A stretch of DNA of 5,106 nt from W0P28-013 sp963621145. GTDB lineage: Bacteria; Bacteroidota; Bacteroidia; Bacteroidales; Paludibacteraceae. The notes below the pieces were generated by a model. The model was not told where the DNA came from and ran no database searches. It saw only the letters and a list, made by a program, of their open reading frames with translations. The translations under genes and the position numbers were made by a program. The stretch lies in contig CAVFDI010000089.1 in assembly GCA_963621145.1 (NCBI GenBank), positions 1-5,106 on the forward strand. The letters are read 5' to 3'. Position 1 is the first letter of the stretch. Each line of letters begins with the position of its first letter. Shown in pieces: positions 1 to 5,089 of the stretch.

Positions 1-19
1 CGAAGTCGCAATTTCATAT

Positions 20-77
20 TTCAACAATTAGGAACATAGAAACTTAGAAACAAAAATTGCGATAGCAATTTTGAGAA
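20..77. repeat. 58-bp dispersed intergenic repeat, copy A
   Basis: This segment aligns without gaps to 1686-1743, with 54 of 58 bases identical. Its core is a perfect inverted repeat: AAAATTGC (53-60), loop GATA, GCAATTTT (65-72). The other copy has the same arms and only a loop change (GACA). Both copies lie upstream of a + strand gene in the same orientation. Both are also preceded by a G(T/C)CGCAAT motif that belongs to a GC-rich hairpin; here that hairpin is cut by the window edge (CGAAGTCGC at 1-9). The function is unknown; it could be a small non-autonomous mobile repeat or a transcribed structural element. Confidence 0.85.
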
Positions 78-139
78 TTTTTTCGACAAGTGAGAGCAGT
101 GCCAAACTCGTTTGAGCAATGCCGAGCGAAGAAAAAATC

Positions 140-152
140 TTTGCGAAGCAAA
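140..152. repeat. GCGAAGC-type minihairpin
   Basis: TTTGC, loop GAA, GCAAA forms a perfect 5-bp stem. Its centre is GCGAAGC (143-149), which is known from biophysical work on oligonucleotides as an unusually stable single-stranded DNA minihairpin. It belongs to the same design (complementary flank, GC closing pair, short loop) as the hairpins at 53-72, 1657-1669 and 1719-1738. No T-tract follows, so it does not look like a terminator for + strand transcription. Confidence 0.6.
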
Positions 153-157
153 AAACA

Positions 158-186
158 ACTAGAAACTAGAAACCAGAAATCTAGAA
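158..186. repeat. ACTAGAA heptamer tandem array
   Basis: Four consecutive units read ACTAGAA, ACTAGAA, ACCAGAA and ATCTAGAA, so the period is 7 with one 8-base unit. Related AGAAAC-containing words occur in both 58-bp repeat copies and just after copy B (1744-1752), suggesting the spacers share a common vocabulary of short repeats. No function can be assigned. Confidence 0.7.
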
Positions 187-251
187 ATAAACCACACAGA
201 CCATCACCAATGCGTTAAACTTATCAACTTTTCAACTCATCAACCCAATTT

Positions 252-279
252 GAAATCTGAAATTTGAAATTTGAAATTC
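252..279. repeat. GAAATTT heptamer tandem array abutting pgi
   Basis: Four exact-period units read GAAATCT, GAAATTT, GAAATTT and GAAATTC. The array ends only nine bases before the chosen pgi start codon. A 12-base piece (AATTTGAAATTT, 261-272) recurs as its reverse complement at 1676-1687 in the next spacer. The in-frame TTG at 271 that would lengthen pgi lies inside this array, which argues that those extra codons are repeat rather than gene. The array would form most of the immediate untranslated leader of pgi. Confidence 0.75.
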
Positions 280-288
280 TACAAAGAT

Positions 289-1626
289 ATGAAGGACATT
301 AAACTGAACATCGAAAAGGCGTATGGCTTTGTTTCGGCCGACGCTGTGAAATCGTATGCGGTCAAAGCCGCAGAATGCCTGCACATGCTGCACAACGGCA
401 CGGGCAAAGGCAACGACTTTTTGGGTTGGCTCACTCTGCCAAGCGACATTGTGGGCGAACTCGACGACATAGAAGCTGCAGCCAAAACACTGCGCGAACG
501 CTGCGAAGTAGTCGTAGTGGTTGGCATTGGCGGCAGTTATTTGGGCGCAAAAGCCGTGAACGAAGCACTATCGAACTCGTTCGAATGGCTCAAAAGCAAA
601 CACGACGCACCCGTAGTAGTCTACGCTGGTCAGAACATCGGCGAGGATTACCTCTACGAGCTGCAATCGCTGCTGAAAAATAAGAAATTCGGCATCATCT
701 GCATATCGAAATCTGGCACGACCACCGAGCCTGCGCTGGCATTTCGTATGCTGAAAACGCAACTCGAGGCGCAACAAGGCAAAGCCGCTGCACGCGAAGC
801 CATTGTCTGCATCACCGACAAATCGCGCGGCGCACTGCGCACGCTGGCCACACAAGAGGGCTACAAAACGTTTGTCATTGCCGACAATGTGGGCGGTCGT
901 TTCTCAGTGCTGTCGCCTGTGGGACTGCTGCCAATTGCTGCCGCTGGTTTCGATGTGCGTCAACTTGTGGCTGGTGCCATCAGAATGCAAGAGGTGTGCG
1001 CTTCGGAGCATTTCGACGAAAATCCAGCCGCACAATATGCCGCCGTACGCAACGAACTCTATCGCTCGGGCAAAAAAATCGAAATTCTCGTCAATTTCCA
1101 CCCAAAATTGCACTATGTTTCGGAATGGTGGAAACAACTCTACGGCGAGAGCGAAGGCAAAGAGCATAAAGGCATTTTCCCCGCTTCGGTCGATTTCACC
1201 ACCGATTTGCACTCCATGGGACAGTGGATTCAAGATGGCGAACGCACCATTTTCGAGACAGTGGTTTCGGTTGCCGAAATGAACCACGAAGTGCGCGTGC
1301 CACACGACGAGGCCAACCTCGACGGACTCAATTTCTTGGCTGGCAAGCGCGTCGACGAAGTGAACAAGATGGCAGAACTCGGCACCATGCTGGCTCATGT
1401 CGATGGTGGCGTGCCAAATCTGAAGATTGAATTGCCCAAACTGAACGAATACTACTTGGGCGAATTGCTCTTCTTCTTCGAAAAAGCGTGCGGCATCAGC
1501 GGCTACATGCTTGGTGTGAACCCATTCGACCAACCTGGCGTGGAGGCTTACAAGAAAAACATGTTCGCCCTGCTCGACAAACCAGGCTACGAAGAGGCTT
1601 CGAAAGCCATTAAAGCGAAACTCTGA
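289..1626 (+). CDS. pgi: Glucose-6-phosphate isomerase
   Basis: This cytoplasmic enzyme interconverts glucose 6-phosphate and fructose 6-phosphate in glycolysis and gluconeogenesis. From the ATG at 289 it has 445 residues, the usual size of the short bacterial form. Visible motifs are the SIS-fold loop GIGGSYLGAKA (about 79-89), phosphate-binding SKSGTTTE (140-147), PGI signature 1 DNVGGRFSVLSPVG (199-212), GESEGK (286-291, containing the expected catalytic glutamate), a histidine in TDLHSMGQ (308), and signature 2 ending in DQPGVEAYK (414-422), whose lysine is the expected active-site residue. The TTG at 271 extends the frame by six residues but lies in a tandem repeat; ATG starting MKDIKLNIEKA fits the family N terminus better. 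There is no Shine-Dalgarno, as is usual in Bacteroidota. The gene is intact and is followed by a 186-base repeat-filled spacer. Confidence 0.97.
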   Translation: MKDIKLNIEKAYGFVSADAVKSYAVKAAECLHMLHNGTGKGNDFLGWLTLPSDIVGELDDIEAAAKTLRERCEVVVVVGIGGSYLGAKAVNEALSNSFEWLKSKHDAPVVVYAGQNIGEDYLYELQSLLKNKKFGIICISKSGTTTEPALAFRMLKTQLEAQQGKAAAREAIVCITDKSRGALRTLATQEGYKTFVIADNVGGRFSVLSPVGLLPIAAAGFDVRQLVAGAIRMQEVCASEHFDENPAAQYAAVRNELYRSGKKIEILVNFHPKLHYVSEWWKQLYGESEGKEHKGIFPASVDFTTDLHSMGQWIQDGERTIFETVVSVAEMNHEVRVPHDEANLDGLNFLAGKRVDEVNKMAELGTMLAHVDGGVPNLKIELPKLNEYYLGELLFFFEKACGISGYMLGVNPFDQPGVEAYKKNMFALLDKPGYEEASKAIKAKL

Positions 1627-1628
1627 AA

Positions 1629-1656
1629 AAGTGAGTAGTGAGAAGTGAGTAGTGAG
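1629..1656. repeat. Perfect 14-bp tandem duplication after pgi
   Basis: AAGTGAGTAGTGAG occurs twice back to back (1629-1642 and 1643-1656) starting three bases after the pgi stop codon. Each unit itself contains two GTGAG words. The sequence AAGTGAG (1643-1649) is complementary to CTCACTT (1774-1780) in the pyrimidine-rich array further down the same spacer, so long-range pairing is possible but unproven. Confidence 0.8.
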
Positions 1657-1669
1657 GCGGCAAAGCCGC
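1657..1669. repeat. GCGGC-AAA-GCCGC minihairpin
   Basis: A perfect 5-bp GC-only stem with a three-base AAA loop sits directly after the 14-bp tandem repeat and before copy B of the 58-bp repeat. No T-run follows, so it is not a normal intrinsic terminator for pgi. The matching position before copy A reads CGAAGTCGC at the window edge, which would form the same kind of hairpin (GCGAC-GAA-GTCGC) if the missing bases to the left are GCGA. Confidence 0.65.
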
Positions 1670-1685
1670 AATGACAAATTTCAAA

Positions 1686-1743
1686 TTCAACAATTAGAGA
1701 CAAAGAAACTTAGAAACAAAAATTGCGACAGCAATTTTGAGAA
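1686..1743. repeat. 58-bp dispersed intergenic repeat, copy B
   Basis: This is the second copy of the 20-77 repeat, ungapped, with four substitutions. The inverted repeat AAAATTGC (1719-1726) / GCAATTTT (1731-1738) is fully preserved while its loop differs (GACA instead of GATA). That pattern is what one would expect if the folded form matters, although two copies are too few to prove it. It ends 69 bases before the nucleosidase start codon. Confidence 0.85.
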
Positions 1744-1752
1744 ACTAGAAAC

Positions 1753-1803
1753 ACTTTCAACTTTACACACTTTCTCACTTTCACACTTTTATACTTTCAC
1801 ACT
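1753..1803. repeat. Phased ACTTT octamer array before the nucleosidase
   Basis: ACTTT begins at 1753, 1760, 1769, 1777, 1785 and 1793, and a last ACT begins at 1801, giving a period close to 8. The + strand is almost purely pyrimidine plus A and contains very little G. The array ends ten bases before the nucleosidase ATG and leads into GAAAAAAAA. It would form an unstructured C/U-rich leader if transcribed. Confidence 0.75.
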
Positions 1804-1812
1804 GAAAAAAAA

Positions 1813-2577
1813 ATGACAATCGGCATTATTACAGCGCAATACGAAGAGGTGGAATGGCTCGTGGAGCAGATTGAGCACAAAGATGTGTCGGAAATCTGCG
1901 GGCGGGTGTTCTACTCCTTCGAGAGCGCAGGCAACAAGGTTGTGGCCGTCTTTTCGCGCTGGGGAAAGGTGGCTGCCGCCGTTACCGCCTCGGTTCTGAT
2001 TGAACATTTTCACCCCGATTTTGTCGTGTCGGTAGGACTCGGCAGCGCGGTGGTGCCAGAACTGAACATTGGCGATGTGGTGGTGGCGCAACATCTTTTT
2101 CAGCACGACATGGACATGCGCCCGCTCTTCCGCCGCTACGAGGTTCCGCTGTCGGGCGTTACATCGTATGCTGTGCAGGAAAACGACCAACATCTGGCGG
2201 CCGATGCGGTGCACAATCTGCTGAAACAGTCGAAAGAGCTGCGCCGCCAACTACTCGACTACGGCATTGCTGCACCCAAACTGCTGCTTGGCGATGTGGC
2301 CAGTGGCGATTTACCAATAACGGGAGCGTCGCGCAAAGCCGCCATCAACCGCAATCTGCCTTCGGTACTGTGTGCCGACATGGAGAGTGCCGCACTAGCG
2401 CAGGCTTGTGCCGATTTTTCGGTGCCATGCGTGGTGCTGCGCATTGTTTCCGATGTGGTGGACGAAACCGCCAATAACCAACAAGCCGAACAATTCAAAA
2501 ACGATTTCTCGGCGAAATACAATGTCGCCATTGTGCAGTCGCTGCTGAGAATAATCATTGAATCATCGAATTATTGA
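1813..2577 (+). CDS. mtnN: Probable MTA/SAH nucleosidase (phosphorylase superfamily)
   Basis: This is a 254-residue cytosolic protein of the PNP/UDP phosphorylase superfamily. The proposed role is irreversible cleavage of 5'-methylthioadenosine and S-adenosylhomocysteine to adenine plus the thio-ribose, as in methionine and SAM by-product recycling. The N terminus MTIGIITAQYEEV aligns with E. coli MtnN and places a glutamate at 12, the catalytic position. Other matches are IGD (86-88), QHDMD (97-101), SGD (164-166), DMES (189-192, E191 equivalent to the ribose-binding Glu174), and RIVSD (210-214, D214 equivalent to the catalytic Asp197). It is longer than E. coli MtnN, with a QHDMDMRPLFRRYEVPL insertion-like segment. 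The glycine loop reads VGLGSA rather than TGSAGG, so Ser76 is replaced by Leu; exact substrate is therefore less certain, and another nucleosidase such as futalosine hydrolase is possible. The A-rich GAAAAAAAA upstream of ATG stands in for a ribosome site. The last five codons and the stop lie in an octamer repeat. Confidence 0.8.
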   Translation: MTIGIITAQYEEVEWLVEQIEHKDVSEICGRVFYSFESAGNKVVAVFSRWGKVAAAVTASVLIEHFHPDFVVSVGLGSAVVPELNIGDVVVAQHLFQHDMDMRPLFRRYEVPLSGVTSYAVQENDQHLAADAVHNLLKQSKELRRQLLDYGIAAPKLLLGDVASGDLPITGASRKAAINRNLPSVLCADMESAALAQACADFSVPCVVLRIVSDVVDETANNQQAEQFKNDFSAKYNVAIVQSLLRIIIESSNY

Positions 2578-2583
2578 ATTATT
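2560..2583. repeat. 24-bp octamer array, upstream copy (overlaps gene end)
   Basis: Three octamers read GAATCATC, GAATTATT and GAATTATT. The same arrangement (degenerate unit, then two exact GAATTATT) recurs at 4919-4942 with 22 of 24 bases identical, so the two copies flank hppA in direct orientation. This copy encodes residues E250 to Y254 and the TGA stop of the nucleosidase. It is followed by two bases and then the run of N. Confidence 0.8.
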
Positions 2584-2585
2584 TA

Positions 2586-2599
2586 NNNNNNNNNNNNNN
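2586..2599. other. Assembly gap (14 N)
   Basis: Fourteen undetermined bases lie between the nucleosidase stop codon and the hppA start, immediately after the octamer array. The true gap length is unknown. A longer octamer array or a promoter for hppA could be hidden here, so the apparent 52-base spacing between the two genes should not be trusted. Confidence 0.95.
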
Positions 2600-2629
2600 C
2601 CTTAATCTAATAACCAAAAAAACACCATT

Positions 2630-4825
2630 ATGAATCTAAAACTTTTGATCTACGCCGTTCTGGCGGCATCGGTTTTGGCATTGGTGGCAGCGTATGTGTT
2701 CTACCGCCAAATGCTGACCAAAGACGAAGGCACCGACCTAATGAAAAAAATTGCGGCGCATGTGCGTCAAGGTGCCATGGCTTACCTAAAACAGCAATAC
2801 AAAGTGGTGAGCATTGTGTTTGCCATTTTAGCCGCCCTGTTTGCTGTGATGGCCTATTTCGACCTGCAAAACGGCTGGGTTTGGTTCGCCTTCCTTACTG
2901 GCGGATTTTTCTCGGGTTTGGCAGGATTTTTCGGCATGAAGACCGCCACCTACGCCTCGGCGCGCACAGCCAATGCAGCACGTCAATCGCTCAATAGCGG
3001 CCTGCAAGTGGCTTTCCGCTCGGGCGCAGTGATGGGTTTGGTGGTGGTTGGCTTGGCACTGCTCGACATCTCGGTGTGGTTTCTTGTGCTCGACCATTTT
3101 CTACCTGCCGAAAATCATCTGATCATCATCACCACCACCATGCTGACCTTTGGCATGGGCGCATCTACACAGGCGCTTTTTGCTCGCGTGGGCGGTGGCA
3201 TCTACACCAAAGCCGCCGATGTTGGTGCCGACTTGGTGGGCAAAACTGAATACAACATTCCCGAGGACGACCCGCGCAATCCCGCTACCATTGCCGACAA
3301 TGTAGGCGACAATGTGGGCGACGTGGCTGGCATGGGTGCTGACCTCTACGAGTCGTACGCTGGCTCTATTCTTGCCACGATGGCTCTGGGCGCATCGGCA
3401 TTTGCCACCTCGGCCGTCGAAGGAATGCAACTGAAAGCCGTTCTCGCGCCATCGCTCATTGCTGCGGTAGGCGTGGTGCTGTCGCTACTCGGCATTTTTG
3501 TAGTCAAAACAAAAGAGGGCGCTGGCATGAAAGAGTTGCTGGCGGCACTCAGTCGCGGCACGAACTTGGCCGCAGTGCTCATAGCCGCTGCCACATTCGG
3601 CATTTTTGCATGGCTTTTCGGAACAGAAACCAATCAGTGGTGGCAAGTATCGCTGTCGGTGATTGTCGGTCTGCTGGCAGGCGTCATCATCGGCAAATCG
3701 ACCGAATATTACACCTCGCAAACCTACAAACCAACACAAAAAGTGTCGGAGAGTTCGCAAACTGGTCCTGCCACGGTCATCATTTCCGGTCTCGGTCTTG
3801 GCATGCTTTCGACGGCCATTCCTGTGGTTACAGTGGGCATCGCCATCATTTTGGCTTATCTTTGTGCCAATGGTTTCACGCTCGAATTTACGGCTCAAAG
3901 CCTCTCGCTCGGACTTTATGGCATTGGCATTGCAGCCGTTGGCATGCTATCGACTTTGGGAATAACGCTGGCCACCGATGCTTACGGTCCGATAGCCGAC
4001 AACGCTGGCGGTAATGCCGAAATGAGCGGTCTCGATCCCGAAGTGCGCCGTCGCACCGATGCGCTCGATGCGCTGGGCAACACCACGGCTGCCACAGGCA
4101 AAGGTTTTGCCATTGGCTCGGCTGCGCTCACGGCATTGGCTCTGCTGGCTTCGTATGTCGAAGAGATAAAAATTGCCCTAGTGCGTGTTGGCGAAGCGTT
4201 GCCAAATGGCGTCAATGCTGCCGAAGCGTCGCTCATCGACTTTATGGAGGCTTACAACGTGCATCTGATGAACCCGATAGTGCTCGTTGGCATATTCATT
4301 GGCGCAATGATGGCGTTCCTTTTCTGCGGTTTGACGATGAATGCCGTTGGTCGCGCTGCACAAAAGATGGTCGAAGAAGTGCGCCGCCAATTCCGCGAGA
4401 TTGCAGGCATTCTCGAAGGCAAAGCCGATCCCGACTACGCACGCTGCGTGGCCATATCGACCAAAGGTGCGCAACACGAAATGCTACTGCCATCGCTCTT
4501 GGCCATAATCGTTCCAGTGGTTACAGGCTTGATTCTGGGCGTAGCTGGCGTGCTGGGTCTGCTCATTGGCGGACTGAGTTGCGGTTTTGTGCTGGCCATT
4601 TTCATGGCGAATGCTGGTGGTGCGTGGGACAATGCCAAGAAACACGTGGAAGAGGGCAACTATGGCGGCAAAGGCAGCGATTGCCACAAAGCCACCGTGG
4701 TAGGCGACACCGTTGGCGATCCGTTCAAAGACACCGCTGGTCCATCGCTCAACATCCTCATCAAACTGATGTCGATGGTTAGCATTGTAATGGCAGGCCT
4801 CACGGTAAGTTGCCATCTGCTGTAA
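2630..4825 (+). CDS. hppA: K+-dependent membrane pyrophosphatase, probable Na+/H+ pump
   Basis: This inner-membrane pump couples PPi hydrolysis to cation export. It has 731 residues, about 16 hydrophobic helices starting with 3-25, and the normal family length. Catalytic motifs are DVGADLVGK (197-205), DNVGDNVGD (223-231), D238 and E241 in DLYESY (equivalent to the TM6 ion-gate glutamate), D450 to N462, KK (670-671), and GDTVGDPFKD (692-701). GNTTAATGKG (483-492) has Ala at 487 and Gly at 490, the pattern of K+-dependent enzymes; K+-independent ones carry Lys there. Thr90, Phe94, Asp146 and Met176 coincide with residues I recall as the signature of Na+,H+-cotransporting pyrophosphatases of the Bacteroides vulgatus type. 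ATG at 2630 follows an A-rich stretch without Shine-Dalgarno. The family identity is certain; dual-ion specificity is an inference. A structured 3' end and a strong terminator follow. Confidence 0.97.
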   Translation: MNLKLLIYAVLAASVLALVAAYVFYRQMLTKDEGTDLMKKIAAHVRQGAMAYLKQQYKVVSIVFAILAALFAVMAYFDLQNGWVWFAFLTGGFFSGLAGFFGMKTATYASARTANAARQSLNSGLQVAFRSGAVMGLVVVGLALLDISVWFLVLDHFLPAENHLIIITTTMLTFGMGASTQALFARVGGGIYTKAADVGADLVGKTEYNIPEDDPRNPATIADNVGDNVGDVAGMGADLYESYAGSILATMALGASAFATSAVEGMQLKAVLAPSLIAAVGVVLSLLGIFVVKTKEGAGMKELLAALSRGTNLAAVLIAAATFGIFAWLFGTETNQWWQVSLSVIVGLLAGVIIGKSTEYYTSQTYKPTQKVSESSQTGPATVIISGLGLGMLSTAIPVVTVGIAIILAYLCANGFTLEFTAQSLSLGLYGIGIAAVGMLSTLGITLATDAYGPIADNAGGNAEMSGLDPEVRRRTDALDALGNTTAATGKGFAIGSAALTALALLASYVEEIKIALVRVGEALPNGVNAAEASLIDFMEAYNVHLMNPIVLVGIFIGAMMAFLFCGLTMNAVGRAAQKMVEEVRRQFREIAGILEGKADPDYARCVAISTKGAQHEMLLPSLLAIIVPVVTGLILGVAGVLGLLIGGLSCGFVLAIFMANAGGAWDNAKKHVEEGNYGGKGSDCHKATVVGDTVGDPFKDTAGPSLNILIKLMSMVSIVMAGLTVSCHLL

Positions 4826-4869
4826 TTTCTGCGGATTTGTGCGGTGAACCTGCCGAACCGCAAATTACA
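4821..4869 (+). other. Imperfect hairpin overlapping the hppA stop codon
   Basis: TGTAATTT (4821-4828, containing the TAA stop) pairs with AAATTACA (4862-4869), and after a two-base bulge GCGG (4831-4834) pairs with CCGC (4858-4861). The 5' side is a near-perfect tandem decamer, ATTTCTGCGG (4825-4834) and ATTTGTGCGG (4835-4844), and either unit can pair with the single CCGCAAAT (4858-4865). No T-run follows, so it is more likely a 3'-end structure or a REP-like repeat than a terminator. Confidence 0.5.
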
Positions 4870-4873
4870 CACA

Positions 4874-4889
4874 TAACCTCTTTGGGTTA
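4874..4889. other. Small hairpin TAACC/GGTTA
   Basis: TAACC (4874-4878) and GGTTA (4885-4889) form a 5-bp stem, extendable by one T-G wobble, around a short T-rich loop. An A-rich stretch rather than a T-run follows on the + strand. No function is evident. Confidence 0.35.
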
Positions 4890-4918
4890 AACGAAAATAA
4901 AAGGACGCAGCGAGATTA

Positions 4919-4942
4919 CAATTATCGAATTATTGAATTATT
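4919..4942. repeat. 24-bp octamer array, downstream copy
   Basis: Three octamers read CAATTATC, GAATTATT and GAATTATT, matching 2560-2583 at 22 of 24 positions in the same orientation. It sits immediately upstream of the intrinsic terminator, so hppA together with its 3' hairpin lies between the two copies. Confidence 0.75.
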
Positions 4943-4945
4943 GAA

Positions 4946-4982
4946 AAAACGAAGGGACGCACCAAGTGTGTCCTTTCGTTTT
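4946..4982 (+). terminator. Strong intrinsic terminator downstream of hppA
   Basis: AAAACGAAGGGACGCAC (4946-4962) and GTGTGTCCTTTCGTTTT (4966-4982) form a 17-bp stem with a CAA loop. Fifteen pairs are Watson-Crick and two are G-U wobbles. The 3' arm ends in TTTT followed by CTC, and the 5' arm begins with an A-run, so it could also act on transcripts from the other strand. It starts 120 bases after the hppA stop and is the most likely end of the hppA transcript. The arm contains GGGACGC, also found in the palindrome at the window end. Confidence 0.85.
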
Positions 4983-4985
4983 CTC

Positions 4986-4998
4986 GGATTGCAAATCC
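4986..4998. repeat. REP-like palindrome GGATT-GCA-AATCC
   Basis: A perfect 5-bp stem (4986-4990 with 4994-4998) surrounds a GCA loop. It shares the GATT(A/G)CAAATC core with the longer palindrome at 5013-5035. A weaker third relative is GATTACAA at 4914-4921. It follows the terminator directly. Confidence 0.6.
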
Positions 4999-5012
4999 TT
5001 ATAATACAACGA

Positions 5013-5035
5013 GCGCGGGATTACAAATCCCGCGC
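5013..5035. repeat. REP-like 10-bp-stem palindrome with ACA loop
   Basis: GCGCGGGATT (5013-5022) and AATCCCGCGC (5026-5035) pair perfectly around ACA. The core matches the 4986-4998 palindrome, with the stem extended by GC pairs. No T-run follows on either strand, and it lies beyond a complete terminator, so it is better read as a repetitive extragenic palindrome than as a terminator. Confidence 0.75.
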
Positions 5036-5089
5036 AACCATTCCAAAGCTTTCTGCAAAACCACACCGCACTGCCATTCAATAACGACA

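Larger units (their letters stand above)
1..288. other. Gene-free, repeat-rich spacer upstream of pgi
   Basis: No convincing reading frame is seen here on either strand. The spacer is built from small repeats and hairpins: a partial hairpin at the left edge, a 58-bp dispersed repeat (20-77), an overlapping pair of palindromes at 103-116 (CAAAC-TC-GTTTG and CTC-GTTT-GAG), a TTTGC-GAA-GCAAA minihairpin (140-152), a heptamer array (158-186), an ATCAAC/TTCAAC-rich stretch around 221-245 and a second heptamer array (252-279). Any pgi promoter must lie here or further upstream, but no clean Bacteroidota promoter (TTTG ... TAnnTTTG) is visible. Confidence 0.8.

Noticed and set aside
111..143. Possible Bacteroidota promoter: TTTG (111-114), 21-base gap, AATCTTTG (136-143)
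   Set aside because: The -7 element lacks the leading T of TAnnTTTG, it overlaps the TTTGC-GAA-GCAAA hairpin, and it would imply a leader of about 140 bases. Not convincing without a mapped start.
158..186. CRISPR-like array in the spacer before pgi
   Set aside because: Units are only 7-8 bases, directly adjacent, with no spacers; it is a simple tandem repeat.
271..288. TTG at 271 as the pgi start, adding six residues
   Set aside because: The extra codons fall partly in the GAAATTT heptamer array; the ATG at 289 gives a family-like N terminus and normal length.
1657..1669. GCGGC-AAA-GCCGC hairpin as the pgi terminator
   Set aside because: No T-run follows the stem; the next bases are AATGACAAA.
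904..1677. Long open frame on the minus strand inside pgi (257 codons)
   Set aside because: It lies entirely antisense to a fully conserved pgi and its translation shows no recognisable domain; it is a by-product of the codon pattern of the real gene.
3485..3898. Minus-strand and alternate-frame open frames inside hppA
   Set aside because: hppA is intact with all catalytic motifs; the overlapping frames are biased in composition and resemble no known family.
5000..5005. TATAAT as a -10 promoter element
   Set aside because: There is no matching -35 element, no gene follows in the window, and Bacteroidota primary promoters use a different -7 motif.
5013..5035. 10-bp palindrome as a second terminator
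   Set aside because: Neither side has a T-tract, and it lies downstream of a complete terminator. Its shared core with 4986-4998 fits a repeat family better.
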